From Spirosoma rhododendri (GTDB lineage Bacteria; Bacteroidota; Bacteroidia; Cytophagales; Spirosomataceae): 64,000 bases of DNA. The stretch is from contig NZ_CP051677.1 in the NCBI RefSeq assembly GCF_012849055.1, positions 1,240,001-1,304,000 of the forward strand, given 5' to 3'. Both the position numbers and the translations under genes were made by a program. The notes beneath the pieces were generated by a model that did not search any database, was not told the origin of the DNA, and saw only the letters and a list, made by a program, of their open reading frames with translations. This document shows, one piece after another, positions 35,722-43,572 of this stretch. The number at the start of each line of letters is the position of its first letter. Within the stretch, counting starts at the first letter, position 1.

Positions 35722-36495
35722 CTACCGGAACACCTTCACCAGCTTTTTTTCCAGATCGGCTTCCAGCTTCAGCAAGCCCTCCGAGTTGGGCAGGTAGGTC
35801 AGGGCGCGGTGGTGCCGCAGGTCGAACGGAATATCGGCCACCGATTGCGTAATCGGGATCACCAGCTTACCCAGCGTGTGGGCAACGCCGGTTTCGTAGA
35901 ACACGTTGGGGTTCCGGTCGGTGAAGTCGGTCAGGACGGCGCGGGCGGTGAAGATCAGGTCGAACACATCCTGAATCAAAATGCTGTTTTCCCAGATGTC
36001 GTCGGCCCGGCGGCACTCAATACCGAGCTTGTTGCAGACGTTCCGAATGGCGTTGTACGTACCGGCAAACCGGCTTTCAAACGGCATCATTACCGACAGT
36101 ACGTTGGGCTCGACGGTTTTGTCGGGAATCTGAAACACATCGGGCGCAAACGTAACGATACGCTCCGGCAATCGCCCCGACGCCGTCGAGACAAACCGCG
36201 CTTCAACGGGCTGCGGGTAATTTGTCCGGATTTTCTGCTCCTCGACGTACCGCTCCAGCTCCGCCAGGTTCGCGGCCCCGACGTTCACAATTTTCGAGAG
36301 CACTTGCAGGCTGTTGCCGTCGTAATCGTCATCGTGGAAGTCGAGGCTTTTGAGCAGACGCGGGTGATCTTCGAGCAACTCAACGGTATCGGTCAGGTGG
36401 GCCACGCGGAACCAGTCTGACTTGGTGAAGTGGTTGCGCGCGAACTCGTGTACGGCAAAAAGCCGGGTCGTGCGCTGTTTATGTTTACTCGTCAT
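35722..36495 (-). CDS. orphan TIR/nucleoside deoxyribosyltransferase-like protein
   Basis: A 257-aa soluble protein. The N-terminal ~85 residues are helical, with ELLEDHPRLLKSLDFHDDDYDG. The C-terminal domain (about 130-257) has a Rossmann-like pattern: VLSVMMPFE, GIECRRADDIWENSILIQDV, AVLTDFTDRNPNVFYETGVAHTLGK, VIPITQS and IPFDLRHHR. The MPF, RADD and NPNVFYETG(xA)H motifs recall the nucleoside 2-deoxyribosyltransferase/TIR superfamily, with Glu201 as a candidate catalytic acid. Some members are effectors in bacterial conflict systems, but no partner gene is next to it. Function unproven. Confidence 0.6.
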   Translation of the reverse strand: MTSKHKQRTTRLFAVHEFARNHFTKSDWFRVAHLTDTVELLEDHPRLLKSLDFHDDDYDGNSLQVLSKIVNVGAANLAELERYVEEQKIRTNYPQPVEARFVSTASGRLPERIVTFAPDVFQIPDKTVEPNVLSVMMPFESRFAGTYNAIRNVCNKLGIECRRADDIWENSILIQDVFDLIFTARAVLTDFTDRNPNVFYETGVAHTLGKLVIPITQSVADIPFDLRHHRALTYLPNSEGLLKLEADLEKKLVKVFR

Positions 36496-36592
36496 TGCAG
36501 GGCTGTCTTGTGTGTTACAGGCTGGTATGAGAGCAATTATAATACAACTATTATATATTTCTACGCTTTCGGTTTAATTTATAACATAAAAA

Positions 36593-36629
36593 AGGGCTGA
36601 AACGCGCCATGGTGGCGCGCTTCAGCCCT
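36593..36629 (-). terminator. terminator of the NagB/PIG-L gene
   Basis: Stem agggctgaa-x-cgcgcca paired with its complement (one mismatch), 3-base loop, and TTTTTT on the minus strand after it. Located 19 bp past the stop codon. Confidence 0.75.
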
Positions 36630-36647
36630 CCGTTGGTATACACTAGC

Positions 36648-38621
36648 TTAGTATTTCCAGCGCACGTAGGCTTCCATCGCTTCGTATTCGGCCAAACCAA
36701 GCCGGTTGTAGAGCGCGGCCGTGCCCCGGTTGCGCTCTTCGGCCCGTTGCCAGAATTCGCGGGCGTCGGTACCCTGATACACCACGCCATCTTTCTGCGA
36801 CTGGTGCTTGAAGATACCAAGCCGCTTCTTCATCACCTGATCGGGCGACATCGGCACGGCCATTTCAATTTCGTGGATGTCCCACTCTGCCCAGGCACCC
36901 CGGTAGAGCCACACCCAGCAATCCTGCATGAAATCCTTGTCTTTCAACCGCCGAACGGCTTCCATCACCGCATCCAGACAAACCTTGTGCGTTCCGTGCG
37001 GATCGGCCAGATCACCGGCTGCGTAAATCTGCTGCGGCTTGATTTCTTCGATCAAATCCATCACGATCTGCACGTCGGCTTCGCCCAGCGGCTTTTTCGC
37101 CACCGTACCGGTTTCGTAGAACGGCATATTCATGAAGTGCGCGTTCTCGATGGGGATACCGACAAACCGGCAAGTCGCTTTGGCTTCGCCCATACGAATC
37201 AGCCCTTTGATGTACCGTACTTCGGGCGTATCGACTTCAGAATCTTTCTTGTCGCGCAGAAACTCGGCGGCATCTTCAAAAATGCGCGAAGCCTCAGGGC
37301 TGTCGATGCCGAATTTGCTGTTGAAATCGACTACGAAATCGGCAAAACGCAGGGCTTCATCGTCGGCCACGGCAATGTTGCCCGACGTCTGGTAGCCCAC
37401 GTGTACATCGTGCCCCTGGTCGACCAAGCGCTGGAATGTGCCGCCCATCGAGATGATGTCATCGTCGGGGTGAGGGCTGAAAATCAGGCAGCGTTTGTGG
37501 GCTGGTTTTGCCCGTTCGGGGCGGTTGGTATCGTCGGCATTTGGTTTGCCACCGGGCCAGCCCGTGATCGTGTGCTGAAGCTGGTTGAACACGTCGATGT
37601 TGATGTCGTACGCCTGCCCCGACAGCGCGAGCAGATCGCTCATGCCGTTGTCGTTGTAGTCGCGGTCGGTCAGCTTCAGAATGGGTTTGTTGAGGGCCAG
37701 CGACAGGTAGGTCACGGCCTTCTTCTTCATGCTGTTGTCCCACACCACCGAATCAACCAGCCACGGCGCTTTCATCCGCGTCAGCTGCGACGCAGCGGCC
37801 TCGTCGATTACGAATAGCGCGTTGGGGTGCGTTTGCAGGTACGACGCCGGGTTCAGTTCCGTGACGACACCTTCCAGCGCTTCCTGAATAACGGGAGCTT
37901 TGCGCTCACCCCAGGCCATCAGCACAACACGCTTGGCATTCAGAATGCTGGCAACGCCCATCGTGATCGCTTTGCGTGGCGTTTTCGGCAGCCCGCCGAA
38001 GTCACTCGATGCAGCGGCCCGCGTCGAGTTGTCGAGCATCATCAGGCGGGTGTGCGAGTTAATCAGCGACCCCGGTTCGTTGAAACCGATGTGGCCGTTA
38101 CCGCCAATACCCAGCAACTGAAAATCGAGTCCGCCAGCGGCTTCGATCTTGGCTTCGTACTGCTTTGAAAACTCAGCAACTTCGTCGGTACGAACGGTAC
38201 CGTCGGGAACGTGGTAGTTGCCAGTCGGAATGTCGACGAGATCAAAAAGCTGCTCCCGCATAAACCGCCAGTAACTCTGCACGGAATCGGGTTCCATCGG
38301 GTAGTATTCGTCCAGGTTGAACGAAACAACGTTCTGGAAACTCAGCCCTTCTTCGCGGTGCATCCGGACCAGCTCGGCGTAAACCGTCTTGGGCGACGAA
38401 CCCGTCGCCAGACCCAGCACTGCCTGCTTGCCTTCGCGCTGTTTCGACCGAATCAACTCGGCAATTTCGTGTGCTACGGCCCGGCTGGCGTTCTTCGCGT
38501 CAGCGTAGATATGGGTCGGAATTTTTTCGTAGGTAATAGCCGACTGAATTGGCCCTCCCGCAGGCGGATACCCAGCTACCTGCCCATCGGAACCGTTGAG
38601 TACCAGAGACTCCGTAGTCAT
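36648..38621 (-). CDS. nagB: glucosamine-6-phosphate deaminase fused to a PIG-L deacetylase-like domain
   Basis: A 657-aa two-domain protein. Residues about 30-300 are NagB-like, with LGLATGSSPKTVYAEL, SFNLDEYYPM and LLGIGGNGHIGFNEPG; they convert GlcN6P to Fru6P and ammonia. From about residue 385 a LmbE/PIG-L-like domain follows (CLIFSPHPDDDIISMGGTFQ, with a His-Pro-Asp-Asp metal site, and AGDLADPHGTHKVC). This fusion is known in Bacteroidota and gives a protein about 2.5 times longer than plain NagB. It likely deacetylates or processes an amino-sugar derivative before deamination. A NagX-like gene and a Gfo/Idh gene are near. Confidence 0.9.
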   Translation of the reverse strand: MTTESLVLNGSDGQVAGYPPAGGPIQSAITYEKIPTHIYADAKNASRAVAHEIAELIRSKQREGKQAVLGLATGSSPKTVYAELVRMHREEGLSFQNVVSFNLDEYYPMEPDSVQSYWRFMREQLFDLVDIPTGNYHVPDGTVRTDEVAEFSKQYEAKIEAAGGLDFQLLGIGGNGHIGFNEPGSLINSHTRLMMLDNSTRAAASSDFGGLPKTPRKAITMGVASILNAKRVVLMAWGERKAPVIQEALEGVVTELNPASYLQTHPNALFVIDEAAASQLTRMKAPWLVDSVVWDNSMKKKAVTYLSLALNKPILKLTDRDYNDNGMSDLLALSGQAYDINIDVFNQLQHTITGWPGGKPNADDTNRPERAKPAHKRCLIFSPHPDDDIISMGGTFQRLVDQGHDVHVGYQTSGNIAVADDEALRFADFVVDFNSKFGIDSPEASRIFEDAAEFLRDKKDSEVDTPEVRYIKGLIRMGEAKATCRFVGIPIENAHFMNMPFYETGTVAKKPLGEADVQIVMDLIEEIKPQQIYAAGDLADPHGTHKVCLDAVMEAVRRLKDKDFMQDCWVWLYRGAWAEWDIHEIEMAVPMSPDQVMKKRLGIFKHQSQKDGVVYQGTDAREFWQRAEERNRGTAALYNRLGLAEYEAMEAYVRWKY

Positions 38622-38746
38622 ATTCGGTTGTGTACAGCGTTATGTGAAGCGGCAAAGTTGGCAAAAAATCGGGGCACTATCCAGCCAATGCCCACAGAGA
38701 CAGGCATATTTTTAAAATTTTTTATCAATTGAGCCGTTACGCCCGG

Positions 38747-39895
38747 TTAGTGCCCCTGTCGAGCCAGCGAATCAGCCTCGGTGGCGGTAACCAGTGACTC
38801 CAGCCCGTTGCTTTCCGCGACAATCCGGTGCGTGTTTGGGTAATGAATCGCGCTTGCCTGATCACGGAACATCAGCCGCAGCAGTTCGCTGTAGATGTGT
38901 TGCTTCTCGTCGCCAAAACCGGCCTTCAGTTCGATCTGCTGGTACGCGTCGAAGGTCTTGTGCCGCCCTTTCAGCGTCCGGTCGGACCCGCCGATGTTGG
39001 CCGTTACATTGAGTTGCGCGCCGGGGAAAAGGTCCATCAGGGCGCGGGTCGTTTCTTCGTCGGCGACGCAGCGCATCACCATGCGAGTCGGCACCCATTC
39101 GTACAGCGTGATGTCGCCCCGTTCGAATAGTAACCTCATCTCCTGCCGGTCCATGCGCCCCGTCTGTGTAAAGCCGTGGTAGAAATTGACAAGCTTCTTG
39201 CCAGTTTCGTCGTCACCATATTCAACGGTAGCCTGCACCTGATCTTCAATGTCGTTGCTATCCGGCCGTTTTACGATCTGCGCGGAAACGACGGTACCCT
39301 TGCCGAGCCAGCCCGCGAACATATCGAAGAAGTGAACGCCGTGCTCGATGAAAATACCGCCCGACTTGCTGCGATCCCAGAACCAGTGTTCGGGTGACAG
39401 TCCTTCATCGCCCGCGTAGTTTTCGAAATAGCCGTGCAGAAATTCGCCCAGCAGCTTTTTGTCGATCAGGTGTTTTACCCGCGCAAACATTGGGTTGTAG
39501 CGTTGCATCAGGTTCGTTACCATCAGCAGCCCCTTGCTGGCAGCCAGTTCAAGCATTTCGCGGCCCTGCTCGGGGTTCATCGCCAGTGGCTTCTCGCAGA
39601 TTACGTGTTTACCCGCGTTCAGGGCCAGTTTGCTTTGCTCGTAGTGCAGAAACGGCGGGGTTGCGATGTAGATCAGGTCGACGTCGGGGTGATTGACTAA
39701 CTGCTCCAGCGTTTCCAGTTGCTCGGCTCCAAAGCGTTTAGCCGTCGCGATGGCTTCTTCCCGCTTCGAGCCAGCAATGGCCACCAGCCGCGTGTTAGGA
39801 GTTTGCAGAAACTGCTGCACGGCAAACAAACCGAAACCGCCCATACCGATTACGCCAATGCCAATTACCTTATGATCGAGTCCTTCGTGTTCCAT
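38747..39895 (-). CDS. Gfo/Idh/MocA-family oxidoreductase
   Basis: A 382-aa NAD(P)-dependent sugar or polyol dehydrogenase-type protein. The Rossmann motif is IGVIGMGGFGLFAVQQF, the family motif is HVICEKPLAMNPEQGREM (EKP), and IFIEHGVHFFDMFAGW is the catalytic-side helix. The substrate cannot be told from the sequence. The start ATG at 39895 (MEHEGLDHK) precedes the Rossmann fold by about 12 residues. Confidence 0.87.
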   Translation of the reverse strand: MEHEGLDHKVIGIGVIGMGGFGLFAVQQFLQTPNTRLVAIAGSKREEAIATAKRFGAEQLETLEQLVNHPDVDLIYIATPPFLHYEQSKLALNAGKHVICEKPLAMNPEQGREMLELAASKGLLMVTNLMQRYNPMFARVKHLIDKKLLGEFLHGYFENYAGDEGLSPEHWFWDRSKSGGIFIEHGVHFFDMFAGWLGKGTVVSAQIVKRPDSNDIEDQVQATVEYGDDETGKKLVNFYHGFTQTGRMDRQEMRLLFERGDITLYEWVPTRMVMRCVADEETTRALMDLFPGAQLNVTANIGGSDRTLKGRHKTFDAYQQIELKAGFGDEKQHIYSELLRLMFRDQASAIHYPNTHRIVAESNGLESLVTATEADSLARQGH

Positions 39896-39969
39896 AACGT
39901 CCTTTTTTGTTCGTAGAAACAACTTCCGGTTCGCCGTTTATGTTGGTCAATAAGAGGGAAGGTGTACAG

Positions 39970-40572
39970 ATGGCAATTGCGACGATTATACTGGCGGCTG
40001 GTGGTTCGACCCGGCTGGGCCAGCCAAAACAACTTATTCTGGCTGACGGCGAAACGCTGGTCCGGCGCATGGCGCAGCAGGCATTGGCGTTACAGGCGGG
40101 GCCGGTCGTGGTGGTGCTGGGTGCCAGTCAGGACCGGATTAGCAACGAACTGGCTGGACTATCCGTAACGACCGTCGTAAACTCGGCCTGGTCGGAGGGA
40201 ATGGCGTCGTCGCTACGGGTGGGCCTGCGGGCAATCGACTGGGAAACGACCGACGCGTTTCTGGTGATGCTGACCGATCAGCCCTACGTAACGTCGACGC
40301 TGCTCCAGCAACTTATCGACACCCGCAATCACACCGGCCGGGGGATCATCGCCAGCCGTTACGCCGAACCCGACGGGGTGCTGGGCGTACCGGCCCTGTT
40401 TGACACCCACTACCGGCGCGAATTTCTGGGCCTGACCGGCGATACCGGTGCCCGGAAACTCATTCAGCAATATGCGTCTGACTGCACCAGCGTTCCGTTT
40501 TCGCTGGCCGGCATCGATCTCGACACCCCCGCCGACCTGCGTCACTGGCAGGCGCAACAGGCAAGTCAGTAA
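39970..40572 (+). CDS. MobA-like NTP transferase (MocA/CoxE-associated type)
   Basis: A 200-aa nucleotidyltransferase with IILAAGGSTRLGQPKQLI as the GxxxRxG-type nucleotide loop, and MLTDQPYVTSTLLQQLI with the metal-binding DxP variant. The family makes molybdopterin cytosine dinucleotide (MocA) or related nucleotide cofactors. No molybdenum enzyme gene is close, so the exact job is uncertain. The start at 39970 (MAIATIILAAGG) is the family-like N-terminus. It is divergent from the Gfo/Idh gene. Confidence 0.83.
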   Translation: MAIATIILAAGGSTRLGQPKQLILADGETLVRRMAQQALALQAGPVVVVLGASQDRISNELAGLSVTTVVNSAWSEGMASSLRVGLRAIDWETTDAFLVMLTDQPYVTSTLLQQLIDTRNHTGRGIIASRYAEPDGVLGVPALFDTHYRREFLGLTGDTGARKLIQQYASDCTSVPFSLAGIDLDTPADLRHWQAQQASQ

Positions 40573-40607
40573 GCCAGTTGATGTACCCAAAACAGCCCGA
40601 TCCTTCG

Positions 40608-40615
40608 TACCTTTG
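40608..40615 (+). promoter_or_regulatory. -7 box directly upstream of ruvX
   Basis: TACCTTTG matches TAnnTTTG and ends 7 bases before the ruvX ATG, which implies a leaderless or very short 5' leader. No -33 element at standard spacing is evident. Confidence 0.4.
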
Positions 40616-40622
40616 CCCCCCT

Positions 40623-41045
40623 ATGGCCCGACTCCTTGCAATCGACTTCGGCACCAAACGCACCGGCATCGCCGTTACGGACCCGCTTCAGCTAATCGCG
40701 TCGGCGCTGGAGACGGTGCCGTCGCATCAGTTGCTGGCCTACCTGAAAGCCTACGTGGAGCGCGAACCGGTCGAGGCTTTTATCGTGGGGTTGCCCAAGC
40801 GGCTCGACGGTACCGATACCGACAATACGCCCCGCGTCCGGCGGTTTGTCGAGTTGCTGCAAAAGACACTGCCCGCCATTCCAGTACACTGGCACGACGA
40901 GCGGTTTACGTCGGTGATGGCGTTGCAGGCGATGATTGCCAGCGGCAGTACCAAGAAAGACCGGCGCGACAAGGGTAATATCGACAAGGTCAGTGCCGCG
41001 ATTATCCTGCAATCGTACATGGAAAGTAGCCGGCCAAGAACCTGA
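40623..41045 (+). CDS. ruvX: putative pre-16S rRNA nuclease / Holliday junction resolvase-like
   Basis: A 140-aa YqgF/RuvX protein of the RNase H fold, acting in maturation of the 16S rRNA 5' end. The first acidic residue is in LLAIDFGTKRTGIAVTD, the second motif is FIVGLPKRLDGTDTDN, and WHDERFTSVMAL has the other catalytic acids; DKVSAAIILQSYME closes it. The size is normal. It is followed by def after 19 bp. Confidence 0.92.
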   Translation: MARLLAIDFGTKRTGIAVTDPLQLIASALETVPSHQLLAYLKAYVEREPVEAFIVGLPKRLDGTDTDNTPRVRRFVELLQKTLPAIPVHWHDERFTSVMALQAMIASGSTKKDRRDKGNIDKVSAAIILQSYMESSRPRT

Positions 41046-41064
41046 AAAAATTAGTTAGTAGATC

Positions 41065-41637
41065 ATGATTCTCCCCATAATTGCCTACGGCGATCCGGTA
41101 TTGCGGAAGCGGGCAAAAGAAATCGAACCCGGCTCAATCGACGTGAAAAAGTTGAGCGAGGATATGTTCGAAACCATGTATAAAGCGTCGGGCGTTGGGC
41201 TGGCGGCTCCGCAGATTGGGCAGAGCGTCCGTATGTTCGTGGTCGACGGGCAGCCGTTCAACGAAGACGAAAAAGAAGAAGACATCGACCAGTCACTGGT
41301 CGGTTTCAAGAAGGTGTTCGTCAATCCCGAAATCATCGAAGAAGCGGGCGATGACTGGGGTTTTGAAGAAGGGTGCCTGAGCATTCCCGGCATCCGGGGC
41401 GAAATTTTCCGTCCTGAAATCGTGGTCGTGCGCTATTTCGACACGGATTGGAACGAACACGAAGAGGAGTTCGACGGTATGGCCGCGCGTATCATTCAGC
41501 ACGAATACGACCACCTCGACGGCAAGCTATTCACCGATTACCTACCCACCCTGCGCCGTCAGCTTATCAAGAAAAAGCTGTCTGACATCACCAAAGGCAA
41601 AACCGACGCCGAGTACCGGATGAAGTTTCCGAAGTGA
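41065..41637 (+). CDS. def: peptide deformylase
   Basis: A 190-aa metallopeptidase that removes the formyl group from nascent N-terminal methionine. The three family motifs are GVGLAAPQIG, EEGCLSIPG and QHEYDHLDG, holding the Fe/Zn ligands Cys and two His and the catalytic Glu. It is in a likely operon with ruvX. Confidence 0.97.
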   Translation: MILPIIAYGDPVLRKRAKEIEPGSIDVKKLSEDMFETMYKASGVGLAAPQIGQSVRMFVVDGQPFNEDEKEEDIDQSLVGFKKVFVNPEIIEEAGDDWGFEEGCLSIPGIRGEIFRPEIVVVRYFDTDWNEHEEEFDGMAARIIQHEYDHLDGKLFTDYLPTLRRQLIKKKLSDITKGKTDAEYRMKFPK

Positions 41638-41652
41638 GGTAACTTGGACCGG

Positions 41653-41756
41653 TGTAGCCTGGACGTCCGCGTCTGGGTGGGCGCGTAGCGACCAACAAAG
41701 CTGCCGCCTTACGCAGTTGCCCTGACGGGCACCCGGACGTGGACGTCCAGGCTACA
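41653..41756. repeat. 27-bp inverted repeat with 50-base centre
   Basis: Arms 41653-41679 and 41730-41756 (starting tgtagcctggacgtcc) pair with two mismatches. The centre has weaker self-complementarity. It lies between the convergent def and DUF1080 genes and lacks a T run; a REP/MITE-type element is likely. Confidence 0.6.
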
Positions 41757-41808
41757 CATTCATTCGATTGTCTGCGGCACCACGACGGTCGCCGATTTGG
41801 TCGCGTCT

Positions 41809-42543
41809 CTACAACGACCGCACTTTGATGTTACGGAACCAGACGCCCGTATTCCAATCCTGCAAGCCGATGCGACCGCTGAATTTGCCGCTGGCGATGG
41901 GGGCTTTGCTGAGTTTACTGGCGGCCATACGCTGCTTCCAGTCGGCACTCGTCAGGTCGTGTTCCTGCACGGTAAAGCCGTTTATCATCACGACCAGCTT
42001 GTTTTTGCGCATCGTCACGTCCAGTTGATTCCATTCGCCAAGCGGCTTCGGCTCTTTGATACGCGCATCGGCAATGCTGAAAAAATCGCCGGAGTTGTGC
42101 GGGTGCGGCAGTTTCACGTCGCGCTGGTAGAGGTCGTCGTCGCCAATCTGCGCTTCCAGCCCTGTGTCGAAAATCTTCGGATACTTCGCGCTTTCCTGCA
42201 CGAAGAAAAATACCCCGCTATTCGTGTATCGTTCGAGTTTAAATTCTGCTTTGAACGCAAAATCACCAGCGATGGGGGTGTCCGTTACCAGGTCACCGGC
42301 GTCGCGGGCTGTAGCCGCCGGCGTTTTGGGTACGTCGAGATGCAGTGCCCCTTGTTCCACTTTCCAGGATGTGGGTGTGCCTTTGCCGTTGTAGCGGTGC
42401 CAGCCTTTCAGGTCGCGCCCATCGAAGAGCAATTGCCAGCCCGCTTTCTTCTCGGATGCCGACAGGGTATTGGGTGCTTGCGCGTAGGTGTTGATCAGGG
42501 CAGAGCAAGTGAGTAGGCAAACGGCAGCGAATCGACTAAACAT
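41809..42543 (-). CDS. DUF1080 (3-keto-disaccharide hydrolase-like) secreted protein
   Basis: A 244-aa exported lectin-fold protein. The signal peptide is MFSRFAAVCLLTCSALINTYA. The domain starts LLFDGRDLKGWHRYN, continues with DLVTDTPIAGDFAFKAEFKL and NSGVFFFVQ, and ends GRIGLQDWNTGVWFRNIKV, all typical of DUF1080. Family members act on 3-keto-glucosides or bind glycans in the periplasm or outside. Confidence 0.88.
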   Translation of the reverse strand: MFSRFAAVCLLTCSALINTYAQAPNTLSASEKKAGWQLLFDGRDLKGWHRYNGKGTPTSWKVEQGALHLDVPKTPAATARDAGDLVTDTPIAGDFAFKAEFKLERYTNSGVFFFVQESAKYPKIFDTGLEAQIGDDDLYQRDVKLPHPHNSGDFFSIADARIKEPKPLGEWNQLDVTMRKNKLVVMINGFTVQEHDLTSADWKQRMAASKLSKAPIASGKFSGRIGLQDWNTGVWFRNIKVRSL

Positions 42544-42625
42544 TGAGTTTGATAAAAATGAGTAACGTATTGTAGAAGTAAACGCTGGATTATCGGTTTC
42601 TACTGCTATTCATTGTCGTGTTTCT

Positions 42626-42655
42626 TTGTCTCAAACAGCATCCTGCTGTTTGCTG
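42626..42655. repeat. small palindromic repeat with core acagcatcctgctg, copy 2
   Basis: A caaacagca/tgctgtttg stem with loop tcc. The left side and core match the element at 11406-11435 with two differences. It sits in the upstream region of the nitrilase gene, which is divergent from the DUF1080 gene. Confidence 0.5.
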
Positions 42656-42684
42656 GTCACTTATTTTTGTTGAAACAGTCTGCT

Positions 42685-43479
42685 ATGAACATCACCCTCC
42701 TGCAAACCGAACTCTACTGGCACGATCCCGTGGCCAACCGCGCTATGCTGGAGGAGCAGATTGCCGCCCTGCCGCAGCCCACCGACCTGATCGTATTGCC
42801 CGAAATGTTCACGACCGGCTTTACGATGGATGCCCCCACCGTAGCCGAACCCGCTAACCTGACCACCCTGCGCTGGCTGAAGCAGATAGCCGCGCAGACG
42901 GGAGCCGTTGTGACGGGTAGTTACGTGGTGCGGGAGAATGGCCCAGCCGGACCGCAGTACGCCAACCGACTAATCTGGATGCAGCCCGACGGACAATACG
43001 ACGTATACGACAAACGACACCTGTTTCGGATGGCGGGCGAAGACGGTATTTACACCGCCGGGCAACGGCGCATCGTCAAAACGTGGAAAGGCTGGCGCAT
43101 CTGCCCGCTGATCTGCTACGACCTGCGTTTTCCGGTGTTCAGCCGCAACGTCAGCGATACCGCCGAGCCGTTTGCCTACGACCTGCTGCTGTACGTGGCC
43201 AACTGGCCCGCTGCCCGGCGCAATGCCTGGAACGTGCTCTTGCAGGCCCGCGCCATCGAAAACCTATGCTATGTGGCGGGTGTCAACCGGGTGGGTATCG
43301 ACGGTAACGGTCACCCTTACTCGGGCGATTCAGCCCTGATTAACTTCAAAGGCGAGGTGCTGTTTCGGCAGGCCGACGAAACCGTGGCACACCAGCAAAC
43401 CCTGTCGCTCGACGAGCTGCAAGCGTTCCGGCAGGCGTTCCCCGCCAACCTCGACGCCGACGCGTTTACGTTGCTGTAG
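42685..43479 (+). CDS. nitrilase-superfamily amidohydrolase (omega-amidase-like)
   Basis: A 264-aa C-N hydrolase. The catalytic Glu is in LIVLPEMFTTGFTMD, the Lys in YDKRHLFRM and the Cys in CPLICYDLRFPVFSR. The sequence resembles the omega-amidase/YafV group, which hydrolyses alpha-ketoglutaramate or ketosuccinamate and so supports methionine salvage transamination. The start at 42685 fits the family N-terminus (MNITLLQTELYW). Confidence 0.9.
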   Translation: MNITLLQTELYWHDPVANRAMLEEQIAALPQPTDLIVLPEMFTTGFTMDAPTVAEPANLTTLRWLKQIAAQTGAVVTGSYVVRENGPAGPQYANRLIWMQPDGQYDVYDKRHLFRMAGEDGIYTAGQRRIVKTWKGWRICPLICYDLRFPVFSRNVSDTAEPFAYDLLLYVANWPAARRNAWNVLLQARAIENLCYVAGVNRVGIDGNGHPYSGDSALINFKGEVLFRQADETVAHQQTLSLDELQAFRQAFPANLDADAFTLL

Positions 43480-43496
43480 GAAGCGAGTTTGTAGGC

Positions 43497-43526
43497 TTGC
43501 GACGGCCCGGCATTCGGCTATCTTTG
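43497..43526 (+). promoter_or_regulatory. promoter of the sugar porter gene
   Basis: TTG (43497-43499), 19 bases, then TATCTTTG (43519-43526). This is the best-matching Bacteroidota promoter in the window, 46 bp ahead of the ATG. Confidence 0.6.
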
Positions 43527-43572
43527 CCCGGCCTTTAGGCACATAACCTATGAACCCTTTCTACTTGCTACA

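Noticed and set aside
36609..37817. 402-codon open frame on the plus strand
   Set aside because: Antisense to the NagB/PIG-L gene; no family motifs, His/Val-rich translation typical of a shadow frame.
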